A stretch of 64,000 nucleotides of DNA from Leisingera aquimarina DSM 24565 (lineage in GTDB: Bacteria > Pseudomonadota > Alphaproteobacteria > Rhodobacterales > Rhodobacteraceae), in NCBI RefSeq assembly GCF_000473165.1, contig NZ_KI421504.1, forward strand, positions 2,143,958-2,207,957. Reading direction: 5' to 3'. Below the pieces are notes generated by a model that was not told where the DNA came from, did not search any database, and was given only the letters and a program-made list of their open reading frames with translations. Below are positions 43,935 through 52,246 of this stretch, piece after piece. The first letter of the stretch is position 1, and every line of letters starts with the position of its first letter. The translations under genes and the position numbers were made by a program.

Positions 43935-44045
43935 GGCAAAATACACATCGGGGCCGACGGGAAAACGCTGGCAGTTCGGGCTGTGGAGGTCACCAGCAGC
44001 AGTGCCGGGGGGGGCGCCCAATGTCCGAATTTCGGGGAGTAGCCC

Positions 44046-44200
44046 AGACCCGCACCAATCCAAGAACTGAACGACACGATTGATAGCTTTTGGCCTATCG
44101 TCACCGAAGAGGAACTGGATCAATACATGATTTTGGAAAATGATCCGAAGTGGGGGCGGCAGGTGGTGACCTGCCCCTCCGCAAAATCCTTCGCCATGAA
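44046..44200 (+). other. fragment of unknown origin between IS remnants
   Basis: One frame reads ELNDTIDSFWPIVTEEELDQ then YMILENDPKWGRQ, with no start or recognisable domain. It ends in a hairpin GGCAGGT-GGTG-ACCTGCC near 44159-44176. It looks like a scrap of a gene or the tail of an IS, and I cannot assign it. Confidence 0.35.
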
Positions 44201-44262
44201 GTAGAGTCTGCCCAACTTATGTAGGAGCAGACGAATGCGTGAGAGCCGTTTCACCGAGGCGC

Positions 44263-44321
44263 AAATCATCCGCTGCCCGGCAGGCGATTGCGAAACAATC
44301 TGCCGGGAGGGTGGATGATTT
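44263..44321 (+). repeat. palindromic insert P2, copy c, with extended arms
   Basis: The inner hairpin is CCCGGCA (44276-44282), GATTG...CAATC, TGCCGGG (44301-44307). Outer arms AAATCATCC (44263-44271) and GGATGATTT (44313-44321) are also perfectly complementary, and part of these arms belongs to the OrfA target sequence. Confidence 0.8.
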
Positions 44322-44343
44322 AAGAACAGGAGTTCAAGCGTTA

Positions 44344-44375
44344 GGCAATTGATCCAGTGGATCAATTGTAGTGCC
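44344..44375. repeat. palindromic insert P1, copy b
   Basis: CAATTGATCC (44346-44355), loop AGT, GGATCAATTG (44359-44368), with outer GGCA and TGCC. The core is identical to that of 828-848 in the other IS3 remnant. Confidence 0.85.
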
Positions 44376-44537
44376 GAACGGGATGCCGGCAGCAGAGCTG
44401 TGCCGCCGGTACGGCCTGAGCCTGGCGACCTTTTACAAGCTGAAGTCCAAGCCTGGCGGCTTGGAGGTGTCGGAGGCCGCGCGGCTGAAGGCCTGGAAGA
44501 TGAGAATGCCAAGCTTAAGCGGCTGCTGGCAGACCGG

Positions 44538-45445
44538 ATGGTCGCAGGAAACAGCATAGCTGTCCTTGCCATAGAACAGCTTGCCCAGAATGTCGCGGTC
44601 AGCGGGCATGCGGATCGCCTTGCGGACGTGCGGATTGTCAAACGGGGCGTCCTCAGTGTTCATCACCAGGCCGGCCCAACGGCCCGACGGCACGGTAAAG
44701 TTCAGGCTGCTGGCAAACAGCGGAACCTGCTCGGCCGATACCCCAAAAAAACAGGTCGATATGACCGGCTTGCAGCGCGGCGACACGGGCGTCTTGGCCA
44801 GCGATTGCGAGCAGCTACAGGTATTCCACACCTGCTTTGCTGCCATAGCCGTTTTCAAAGCGCTTCATGGCGGTGGTGTCCAGAGCGTCCAGGTTGATCA
44901 GCTCGAACGGGCCGGTGCCGGCGCCGCTTTCGCATGGCGCACCCAGATCGCCGCTGCAGGCCCCGGCTTCCTGCATCTTGATGCAGTAGCCCATAGTCAT
45001 CAGCGAAAAGTCTGGGTGGCTGTCCTTCAGAACGAATTTGACTGTCGGGGGCAACAGCTTCGGCATGGTCGATGATACCCATCACGCTTTTGGTCGGGCT
45101 GTTGATGGTCTCCGGCTGGGTGCGCATCAGTGAAAGCGACGTCCCCGGCGGTGAAGGCATTGCCGTAGTGGAATGTCACGCCCGGGCGCTGCCTGAAGAT
45201 CCATTTCTTGGCGTCCGAAGTGGCCGGCCATTCCAGCGCCAGATCGGCAGAAGGGCGGCCGTCTTCGCCCTGGCGGACCAGGCGGGAATAGACGTTCTGG
45301 ATGGCTTCGTAAAAGCGCTGCGGGGAGATCGGGTCCATCGGCGCAGATCTGCCAAATCCCAGCTCGTGCGGGATGCGCAGGGATTCAGCTGCGGTTGCGG
45401 TGCTGGCCTGAGCGATGGCAGCAGAAAGCAAAGCGGCTTTCTCAT
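44538..45445 (-). pseudogene. broken ABC transporter solute-binding protein (family 5, peptide/opine type)
   Basis: Read on the minus strand from ATG 45445, pieces in three frames give a signal peptide ending AAIAQASTATAAESL, then RIPHELGFGRSAPMDPISPQ and RFYEAIQNVYSRLVRQGEDG, RPGVTFHYGNAFTAGDVAF, DLGAPCESGAGTGPFELINL, and finally GRWAGLVMNTEDAPFDNPHV with GKDSYAVSCDHPV. This is the layout of SBP_bac_5 proteins, which bind oligopeptides or similar ligands. Frameshifts and loss of the C-terminal half, at the junction with the IS3 remnant near 44538, make it non-functional. No permease or ATPase genes remain. Confidence 0.8.
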
Positions 45446-45664
45446 GGGTCTATCTTGGGGCGTGGCCGGCTGGAAAGAGTGGCGGCGAGATTGCGTGCCG
45501 CCGCAAATTGCCGGATTGAGTGAAATATTCGTGACGCGGGAAAGCCGGACCAGCGGCCGTATTCGTGCATTCACCGCTGTGCCTTGTTTTTCAGGTTTGA
45601 GAGAAGGCCGCAGTAATTTTTGTTTCCGGAGTTTCAAAAATTTTCAAAAGGTTCCCCAGAAAAT

Positions 45665-45895
45665 ATGCAGTCAACCAGGGGCTATCTTTCCGCCTTTGAC
45701 GCAGCTGCGAGGCACCTGAACTTCACAATTTCTGCCCGGGAACCGGGCCGGTTAAAGGGACCGGTTGGTGCCCTCCCGCACTCCGAAAGGCTTCAGGAAG
45801 CCCGGATCGAAAATGGAGTGAGCTCCAGGGGGGGGGGCTCATCCGAATTACGGCATGAACTTTGCAGAATGCGGCGGAAAGCTGCATCCGGCTAG
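45665..45895 (+). pseudogene. LysR-family regulator fragment
   Basis: From an ATG at 45665 the frame reads MQSTRGYLSAFDAAARHLNF, the first helices of a GcvA-like LysR winged-helix domain. The recognition helix (normally ...QGAVS..I..LE) is degraded to a short RLKGPVGALPHSERLQEA, and the frame then loses homology. The effector domain is absent. It is divergent from the broken solute-binding protein and was probably its regulator. Confidence 0.65.
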
Positions 45896-45959
45896 GGAAT
45901 TGTTAGAGAGTGCAGCCTAAACCTGCCAGCAACATGCCCGCAATGAAGGTTCCGCACGA

Positions 45960-47867
45960 ATGCTCCGACTTCCCAATTTTCTGTACCGTCTGCCTGTCCG
46001 TATCTATGCGCTGGCAGCGCTTGCACTCAGCCTGACTGCAGTGCTGACGTTCCTGCTGCTGTCGCAATCCGTCAAAAACGCCTATGAAATGCGTTATACA
46101 GAGCTGCACAACGTTACAGACACCGCAGTCAGCCTGCTGCGCGATCTGGAAGAAGGTGTGAAATCCGGCCGTTTCACCGAGGAGGAGGCCCGGGACATCG
46201 GCCGAGAGCGACTCACCGCTCTGCGTTTCGGCGATGCAGGTTATGTTTTTGTCTTCGACCATGATCTGGTGGTTCAGGCGCATCCGGTCGTGCCCGCCTG
46301 GAATGGCACCAACCAGGGCGCTTACGAAGATGTGACTGGTATGAAGGTGTTTCAGGAGCTGGAAAAAATTGCTGCCGCCAAAGGGGCAGGGGAGCTTACA
46401 TATTACTTCAAGAAGCCGGATTCCGAAGTGATCGAAGCCAAGATCGGATATGTGCAGGCCTATGAACCCTGGGGCTGGATTGTCGGCACCGGCGCCTATG
46501 TCTCGGATATCGAGGCTGACGTGGCGCTGATGCGCAAGGAGGCGCTGATCATTCTGGGCATCAGCCTGGTGACGCTGTCGATCGCCGCCTATTTCATCAC
46601 CCGCAGTGTCACCGGACCGTTGAACGGTCTCAAGTCCCGTATGCAGACCTTGGCCGATGGCGACACCGACAGTGAAATCCCCTCTGCCAATGCGCGCAGC
46701 GAAATGGGGGAGATTGCTCAAAGCCTCGATGTGTTCCGCCAGGCACTGATCCGTCAGAAAGATCTGGAGAAGGCCGAGCAGCTGCGCAATGAAAAGCGCA
46801 GCAATGTCGTGGGCGTGCTCAGCAGCAAACTGTCAGCCCTGTCGCAGGGGGACCTGACCGCGCAGATCACCGAGGTTTTTCCTGAGAATTACGAGCAGCT
46901 GCGCCAGGATTTCAACTCCTCCGCACAGAACCTCAGCGCCACGGTCGAGCAGGTGATTGCCGCGGCCGCCAGCATCCGCAGCGGTGCTGCAGAAATCAGC
47001 CAGGCTTCGGATGACCTGTCGCACCGCACCGAAAGCCAGGCCGCGACGCTGGAAGAAACCGCTGCCGCCCTGGATGAGCTGACCGCTTCGGTCAAATCGG
47101 CAGCCGAAGGCGCCCGCAGCGTCGAGGCTACCATGGAAGACGCCAAGGGCGAAGCCAGCACCAGCGGCGAAGTGGTGCAAAGCGCCGTGGCCGCGATGAC
47201 CGAGATTGAGGAATCCTCGGCGCACATCTCGCAGATCATCTCGGTGATCGACGATATCGCCTTTCAAACCAACCTCTTGGCGCTGAACGCCGGGGTCGAG
47301 GCCGCCCGCGCAGGCGAGGCGGGCCGGGGCTTTGCTGTAGTCGCCTCCGAGGTGCGGGCGCTGGCGCAGCGGTCCTCGGATGCGGCGATGGAGATCAAGA
47401 CCCTGATCGGCAACAGCTCCGGGCAGGTCGCCCGCGGCGTGGATCTGGTGGGCAAGGCGGGCGAAGCGCTGCAAAGCATCGTTTCGCAGGTCAGCCACAT
47501 CTCGCAGCTGGTCTCCGGCATCGCCGAAGGCGCTGCCGAGCAGTCCACCGGTCTGAATGAGATCAACACCGGTGTCACCCAGCTGGATCAGGTCACCCAG
47601 CAGAACGCAGCCATGGTAGAACAGGCCACTGCGGCGGGCCATTTGCTGAAGACAGACGCCTCCAAGCTGAGCGATCTGGTGGCGCACTTCAAGATCCCCG
47701 GCGGCCGTATGGCGGCGGCGCCTGCCCAGGCGGTCAACGCACCGGCATCTGTGCCGTCTGCCCATGGCAGCGATGATTGGGACATGAAGGCCGCGCCGCA
47801 GCCCGCCCCGCAGCCTGTTGCCGCGACCGACGGCAATGCGGCCAAGAATATGTGGCAGGATTTCTAA
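45960..47867 (+). CDS. methyl-accepting chemotaxis protein with Cache sensor
   Basis: A 635-residue chemoreceptor. Transmembrane helix 1 is about 13-33 (IYALAALALSLTAVLTFLLL). A periplasmic single-Cache domain follows with FGDAGYVFVFDHDLVVQAHP and PWGWIVGTGAYVSDIEADV. Helix 2 is about 195-214, then HAMP and a methyl-accepting domain whose hairpin tip is VIDDIAFQTNLLALNAGVEA with RAGEAGRGFAVVA. The linker is Ala/Pro-rich and the protein ends KNMWQDF, a W-x-x-F tail like the CheR/CheB docking pentapeptide. No che genes are adjacent. The ligand is unknown. Confidence 0.94.
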   Translation: MLRLPNFLYRLPVRIYALAALALSLTAVLTFLLLSQSVKNAYEMRYTELHNVTDTAVSLLRDLEEGVKSGRFTEEEARDIGRERLTALRFGDAGYVFVFDHDLVVQAHPVVPAWNGTNQGAYEDVTGMKVFQELEKIAAAKGAGELTYYFKKPDSEVIEAKIGYVQAYEPWGWIVGTGAYVSDIEADVALMRKEALIILGISLVTLSIAAYFITRSVTGPLNGLKSRMQTLADGDTDSEIPSANARSEMGEIAQSLDVFRQALIRQKDLEKAEQLRNEKRSNVVGVLSSKLSALSQGDLTAQITEVFPENYEQLRQDFNSSAQNLSATVEQVIAAAASIRSGAAEISQASDDLSHRTESQAATLEETAAALDELTASVKSAAEGARSVEATMEDAKGEASTSGEVVQSAVAAMTEIEESSAHISQIISVIDDIAFQTNLLALNAGVEAARAGEAGRGFAVVASEVRALAQRSSDAAMEIKTLIGNSSGQVARGVDLVGKAGEALQSIVSQVSHISQLVSGIAEGAAEQSTGLNEINTGVTQLDQVTQQNAAMVEQATAAGHLLKTDASKLSDLVAHFKIPGGRMAAAPAQAVNAPASVPSAHGSDDWDMKAAPQPAPQPVAATDGNAAKNMWQDF

Positions 47868-47892
47868 TCCATCTGCCACCGTTTGCTGAAAT

Positions 47893-47926
47893 AAAAAACG
47901 CCCGGGGAATTCCCCGGGCGTTTTTT
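47893..47926. terminator. perfect bidirectional terminator
   Basis: A perfect 34-bp palindrome (AAAAAACGCCCGGGGAA and its complement) with no loop bases, between the convergent chemoreceptor and isocitrate dehydrogenase genes. Confidence 0.9.
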
Positions 47927-47948
47927 TGTTTCGGTCTGTCAGGACAGG

Positions 47949-50162
47949 TCAGCCGATGATCGCATTGAGCGTTGCCGAAGGGCGCATAACCTTGGCTTTC
48001 AGCTCGACACTTGGGCGGTAGTAGCCGCCAATGTTGGCTGCCGGGCCCTGGGCTGCGGCCAGTTCGGACAGGATTTGCTCTTCTTTTGCACCCAGCTCTT
48101 CGGCGATGGGTTTGAAATGCGTCGCCAGACCTTCGTCTTCGCTCTGGGCTGCCAGGGCCTCGGCCCAATAGCGGGCAAACCAGTAGTGGCTGTCGCGGTT
48201 GTCGGGCTGGCCCACCTTGCGTGAGGGCGAACGGTTGTGGTCGAGGATGCCTTGGGTGGCGTCCTCAGCCGCGCGGCCCAGCACGCCGGCCTTGGCGTTG
48301 CCTTTGACGTCGGCCAGAAAGTTCAGCGATTCCCCCAGAGCGCAGAATTCACCCATCGAATCCCAGCGCAGGTGGTTTTCTTCGACCAGCTGCTGAACGT
48401 GTTTCGGAGCAGAGCCGCCGGCACCGGTTTCAAACAGGCCGCCGCCCTGCATCAGCTTGACGATCGAAAGCATCTTGGCCGAGGTGCCCAGCTCCAGGAT
48501 CGGGAACAGGTCGGTCAGATAGTCGCGCAGCACGTTGCCGGTGATGGCGATGCTGTCCTTGCCTGCGGTGATGGTTTCCAGCGACTGACGGGTGGCTTCG
48601 CGCGGCGCCAGGGTCTGGAAATTGCCGGCAACGCCGGCCGCCTCAAGCGCGGGCTGAACGTATTTGATCAGCTCGGCGTCATGGGCGCGGTTTACGTCCA
48701 GCCAGAAGATTGCCTCGGAGCCGGTCAGGCGCTGGCGGTCCATTGCCAGCTGGATCCAGTTCTCGATCGGCGCTTTCTTGACGGTGCAGGCGCGCCAGAT
48801 GTCGCCGGTTTCCACGTCGTGTGAATGCAGCGTCTCGCCGTTTGCCAGCACGATGCGGATGGTGCCGTCTGCGGGAGCCTCGAAGGTGGTGGGGTGGGAG
48901 CCGTATTCCTCAGCCTTCTGCGCCATCAGGCCTACGTTGGCCACGGCGCCTGCTGTGGTCACGTCCAGCGCACCGTTGGCTTTGAAGAAGCTGATGGTCT
49001 CGTCATAGACGGTGGCATAGCAGCGGTCGGGGATCACGCAGTTGGTGTCGCCCTTGTTGCCGTTCTGATCCCAGCCTTTGCCGCCGGCCCGGATCACCGC
49101 GGGCATGGAGGCGTCGATGATCACGTCCGACGGCACATGCAGGTTGGTGATGCCCTTGTCGCTGTCCACCATGTACATGCCGGGACGCTCAGCGCGCACC
49201 GCTTCGATGGCGGCGGTGATTTCGGCGTTGCCTTTGACGCGTTCCAAGAGGTCGCCCATGCCGGAGTTCGGGTTCACACCCAGGGCATCAAGCTCGGCGC
49301 CGAATTTCTCGAACACCGGTGCCAGCCAAGCCTTCACCGCGTGGCCGAAGATGATCGGGTCGGAGACCTTCATCATGGTGGCCTTCATGTGCAGCGAGAA
49401 CATGGTGCTGTCGGATTTGGTGTCGGCAATCGCTTCGCCCAGGAAGGAGGCCAGCGCCTTCACGGACATGAAGGTGGCGTCGGCCACGGTGCCGTCTTCC
49501 AGCGGCCAGCCGTCTTTCAGCATGGTGACAGCGCCGTCTTTGGCGACGAATTCAATTTTCGCGGCGCCGGCTTGATCTGCAGTGATGGTGGCGGATTTCT
49601 CGTTTGCATAGAAATCGTTGCCCGGCATAGACGACACTTTGGTTTTGCTGTCTGCCGACCATGCGCCCATAGAATGCGGGTTGTTTTGGGCAAAATTCTT
49701 CACCGCCTTGGCGGCGCGGCGGTCGGAATTGCCTTCGCGCAGAACCGGGTTCACCGCCGAGCCTTTGATGGCGTCAAAACGCGCGCGGACGTCCTTTTCG
49801 GCTTCGGTAGAGGGTTCATAGGGGTAGTCCGGAATGGCATAGCCCTGACCCTGCAGCTCCGTGATGGCGGCGACCAGCTGCGGCACCGAGGCAGAGACAT
49901 TGGGCAGCTTGATGACATTGGCGTCCGGGGTCTTCACTAGCTGGCCCAGCTCGGCCAGATCATCGCTTTGGCGCTGTTCTGCGGTCAGACCTTCCGGGAA
50001 GGCGGCGATGATGCGGCCTGCAAGCGAAATATCTTTGGTGCCGACAGAGACGCCGGCGGCGGCGGCGAACTTGCGAATGATCGGCAGGAAGGATGCCGAG
50101 GCCAGTTCGGGCGCTTCGTCTACAATGGTATACAATATGTCCGGGGTTTGATTTTCTGCCAT
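47949..50162 (-). CDS. icd: NADP-dependent isocitrate dehydrogenase, monomeric type
   Basis: A 737-residue monomeric IDH that makes 2-oxoglutarate and NADPH in the TCA cycle. Start [20 protein letters not shown] at 50162. Family blocks are [20 protein letters not shown] with NPHSMG (substrate phosphate contacts), [40 protein letters not shown] and FDVNRAHD-type [13 protein letters not shown]. This large form is unrelated in sequence to the dimeric enzyme and is common in Rhodobacteraceae. It is monocistronic. Confidence 0.96.
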   Translation of the reverse strand: MAENQTPDILYTIVDEAPELASASFLPIIRKFAAAAGVSVGTKDISLAGRIIAAFPEGLTAEQRQSDDLAELGQLVKTPDANVIKLPNVSASVPQLVAAITELQGQGYAIPDYPYEPSTEAEKDVRARFDAIKGSAVNPVLREGNSDRRAAKAVKNFAQNNPHSMGAWSADSKTKVSSMPGNDFYANEKSATITADQAGAAKIEFVAKDGAVTMLKDGWPLEDGTVADATFMSVKALASFLGEAIADTKSDSTMFSLHMKATMMKVSDPIIFGHAVKAWLAPVFEKFGAELDALGVNPNSGMGDLLERVKGNAEITAAIEAVRAERPGMYMVDSDKGITNLHVPSDVIIDASMPAVIRAGGKGWDQNGNKGDTNCVIPDRCYATVYDETISFFKANGALDVTTAGAVANVGLMAQKAEEYGSHPTTFEAPADGTIRIVLANGETLHSHDVETGDIWRACTVKKAPIENWIQLAMDRQRLTGSEAIFWLDVNRAHDAELIKYVQPALEAAGVAGNFQTLAPREATRQSLETITAGKDSIAITGNVLRDYLTDLFPILELGTSAKMLSIVKLMQGGGLFETGAGGSAPKHVQQLVEENHLRWDSMGEFCALGESLNFLADVKGNAKAGVLGRAAEDATQGILDHNRSPSRKVGQPDNRDSHYWFARYWAEALAAQSEDEGLATHFKPIAEELGAKEEQILSELAAAQGPAANIGGYYRPSVELKAKVMRPSATLNAIIG

Positions 50163-50512
50163 GTTCCACAACCTTTCAGCGATCTCGGAGGCTTATTGGG
50201 CATCAGCACGGACAAGCCGCGCCGGTTTCGGGTATTCCGGTGCTGCCGCGGCGGCGCCTTGAAAATAGGCGGAACCCGGCCTGGCAGCCAATGGTATGGC
50301 CCCCATGTAGAACACGATTGCTGCGGGTGCAATGGTTTGGCGCACCTGCACCCCGCGCGGATTGCCGCGGCTTTGGGTTTCGGGCAGGGAAGGGACCGGC
50401 CAGGAGGGGCGCTGCCCCTCTTGGGCCTTTGGCCCAATTCACCCCGGAGTATTTCTGAAAAGGAGAAGCGGGAAGGAGCAGCAAGGATATCAAGGATATA
50501 GGGAGCTGGAGG
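50163..50512. other. intergenic region with repeat family F, copy 3
   Basis: No gene is supported. At 50400-50470 lies repeat family F: GAGGGGC-GCT-GCCCCTC, then GGGCC...GGCCC, CACCCCGGAGTATTTCTGAA and AGGAGAAGCGGGAAGG. The icd promoter should lie within about 50180-50330, but I could not assign boxes with confidence. Confidence 0.65.
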
Positions 50513-51025
50513 CTATTCGCGCAGCTCATCGGGGGCGACGCCCCAGAGTTTTTTCTTCGGCGCCCAGCCGCTGTAGCCGCCGGCCGAAATCTCGCACCAG
50601 CTGGTTTTGCACTCGCCAAGCCGGGCCACCACACCCAACTCAAACGCGGCGGTCACGGGCGCGCGGGTGTCGGGGCGGGAGTGCACGGTCAGCATGTCTT
50701 CTTCGATCAGCACGGTGCGCGCACCCGACAGGAGCGCGTAATGCACCCAGCCGCCGGCGCCGTCGCGGTCTTGCACCCGGCGCCAGTGGCCGTATTCCGC
50801 GGTGATTTCCAGCGGCATGCCGCGGCGTTTGAACACCCAGTCGATCTTATGGGTCAGCGACGGGCCGCGGCGCACATTGCCCTTGGCAGCCTTCATTGAG
50901 ACATAGCGGGGCAGCGGCAGGTTGGTGACAGGGCCGCGGGATTCGGCGGCGCAAACAGCGCCCGTCAGCGCAAGAGATACCGCTGCCGCTGCCAGATGGC
51001 GCATTGCCATTGCCGCTTTTTTCAC
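50513..51025 (-). CDS. exported SH3-like domain protein
   Basis: About 170 residues. The proposed start is GTG 51025 (KKAAMAMRHLAAAAVSLALT), giving a classic basic-hydrophobic signal peptide with AGAGG upstream; ATG at 51010 is the alternative. Two SH3_4/DUF1058-type halves follow: GNVRRGPSLTHKIDWVFKRR with GMPLEITAEYGHWRRVQDRD and GAGGWVHYALLSG, then VHSRPDTRAPVTAAFELGVV and CKTSWCEISAGGYSGWAPKK. Such proteins are periplasmic, probably wall-binding. It is divergent from the dehydrogenase gene. Confidence 0.8.
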   Translation of the reverse strand: MKKAAMAMRHLAAAAVSLALTGAVCAAESRGPVTNLPLPRYVSMKAAKGNVRRGPSLTHKIDWVFKRRGMPLEITAEYGHWRRVQDRDGAGGWVHYALLSGARTVLIEEDMLTVHSRPDTRAPVTAAFELGVVARLGECKTSWCEISAGGYSGWAPKKKLWGVAPDELRE

Positions 51026-51218
51026 TGCCTGCACGCCTCTTTTGCCCAGCCGGGTCAGGCCCAGCCTCTTGTTCCGGTCTTCTGCCCGCCCTTTTGCCCT
51101 GGCCGGGAAATTTCCGGCCTGCGGCAAGGGAGTTGCGCTTGGGTTCTTGTGCCCGTCCGCGTCCTGCGCCACGATGCCATGGAGGCGTGCGGAATGAAAA
51201 GCCCAAGGGAGAGCGCAA

Positions 51219-52205
51219 GTGCCAAGAGACCGACTGAGTGTTGTTGTTACGCGACGGTTGCCGGAACCTGTGGAGACGCGGCTGAGCGAGCTGTTTGATG
51301 TGCGCCTGCGCGAGGATGACGCGCCGATGACGCGGGCCGAGCTGGCCGCGGCGGTGAAGGATGCCGATGTGCTGGTGCCCACGGTCACCGATACCATTGA
51401 TGCAGGGATCCTGGGTCAGGCGGGTGAGCGGCTGCGGCTGATTGCCAACTACGGCGCGGGCGTCGATCATATTGATGTATCCACCGCCCGCCAGCGCGGC
51501 ATTCTGGTCTCCAACACGCCCGGCGTGCTGACCGATGATACCGCCGACATGGCGATGGCGCTGATCATGGCGGTGGTGCGCCGCATGCCCGAAGGGCTGG
51601 CGGTGATGCAAAAAGGCGACTGGCAGGGCTGGGCGCCCACAGCACTGTTGGGCGGGCGGATTGCCGGGCGGCGTCTTGGCATCCTTGGCATGGGCCGGAT
51701 CGGCCAAGCCGTGGCCAAACGCGCTGCCGCCTTCGGCATGCAAGTCCATTACCACAACCGCCGCCGTCTGCGCCCCGAGACGGAAGACGCACTGGAAGCC
51801 ACCTATTGGGAGAGCCTCGATCAGATGGTGGCGCGGATGGATGTGATCTCCATCAACTGCCCCTCGACACCCTCCACCTTTCATTTGATGAATGCGCGGC
51901 GGCTGAAGCTGATGAAGCCTTCGGCGGTGATCGTGAACACCTCGCGCGGCGAGGTGATCGACGAACACGCTCTGACCCGGATGCTTCGCGCGGATGAGAT
52001 CGCCGGTGCGGGCCTCGACGTCTATGAACACGGCACCGACATCAACCCGCGCCTGCGCGAGCTGCCCAATGTGGTGCTGCTGCCGCATATGGGCTCCGCC
52101 ACCATCGAGGGCCGAATCGAGATGGGCGAGAAGGTGCTGTTGAATATCAAGACCTTCGAGGATGGCCATCGCCCGCCGGATCAGGTGGTGCCGTCGATGC
52201 TGTAA
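51219..52205 (+). CDS. D-isomer specific 2-hydroxyacid dehydrogenase
   Basis: A 328-residue NAD(P)-dependent enzyme of the glyoxylate/hydroxypyruvate reductase type. The start is GTG 51219, chosen because AGGGAGAG lies just upstream and no in-frame ATG is near. The nucleotide site is LGILGMGRIGQAVAKRA. Catalytic residues are Arg in VNTSRGEVID, Glu in the following loop, and His in LLPHMGSATIEGR. It probably reduces glyoxylate or hydroxypyruvate. A gamma-glutamyltransferase gene follows 41 bp downstream. Confidence 0.9.
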   Translation: MPRDRLSVVVTRRLPEPVETRLSELFDVRLREDDAPMTRAELAAAVKDADVLVPTVTDTIDAGILGQAGERLRLIANYGAGVDHIDVSTARQRGILVSNTPGVLTDDTADMAMALIMAVVRRMPEGLAVMQKGDWQGWAPTALLGGRIAGRRLGILGMGRIGQAVAKRAAAFGMQVHYHNRRRLRPETEDALEATYWESLDQMVARMDVISINCPSTPSTFHLMNARRLKLMKPSAVIVNTSRGEVIDEHALTRMLRADEIAGAGLDVYEHGTDINPRLRELPNVVLLPHMGSATIEGRIEMGEKVLLNIKTFEDGHRPPDQVVPSML

Positions 52206-52246
52206 CTGCCCGCTCTCCGGGCCGGAATTTGAGAAAGGACTTTTCC

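Larger units (their letters stand above)
43319..44037 (+). pseudogene. IS5-family transposase remnant (IS903-like group)
   Basis: The left end GGGCTTTGTTGCACAAA (43319) resembles the terminal repeats of this group. Coding pieces in changing frames: MSSWNPTACKTTNRQDCNDA from 43384, GKRGRQQRFSNAAVQTCLTL (about 43510), SLLQLVGLEWQRPDFSTLC, SLPYRGGTGPLTLL, then DSTGIKSEGESEWNARKHGG and KIHIGADGKTLAVRAVEVTS. At least three short foreign inserts interrupt it (near 43593-43634, 43779-43818 and 43890-43940), and the C-terminal half is missing after about 44035. It is inactive. Confidence 0.82.
44235..44538 (+). pseudogene. IS3-family OrfA remnant
   Basis: It begins MRESRFTEAQII, the start of an IS3 OrfA of a different subgroup from the one at 716. 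Two palindromic inserts follow (44263-44321 and 44344-44375). Homology then resumes as MPAAELCRRYGLSLATFYKL and LKSKPGGLEVSEAARLKA, with a frameshift before EDENAKLKRLLADRM. The match stops at about 44538, where minus-strand sequence of a peptide-binding protein begins. No orfB is present. Confidence 0.8.
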
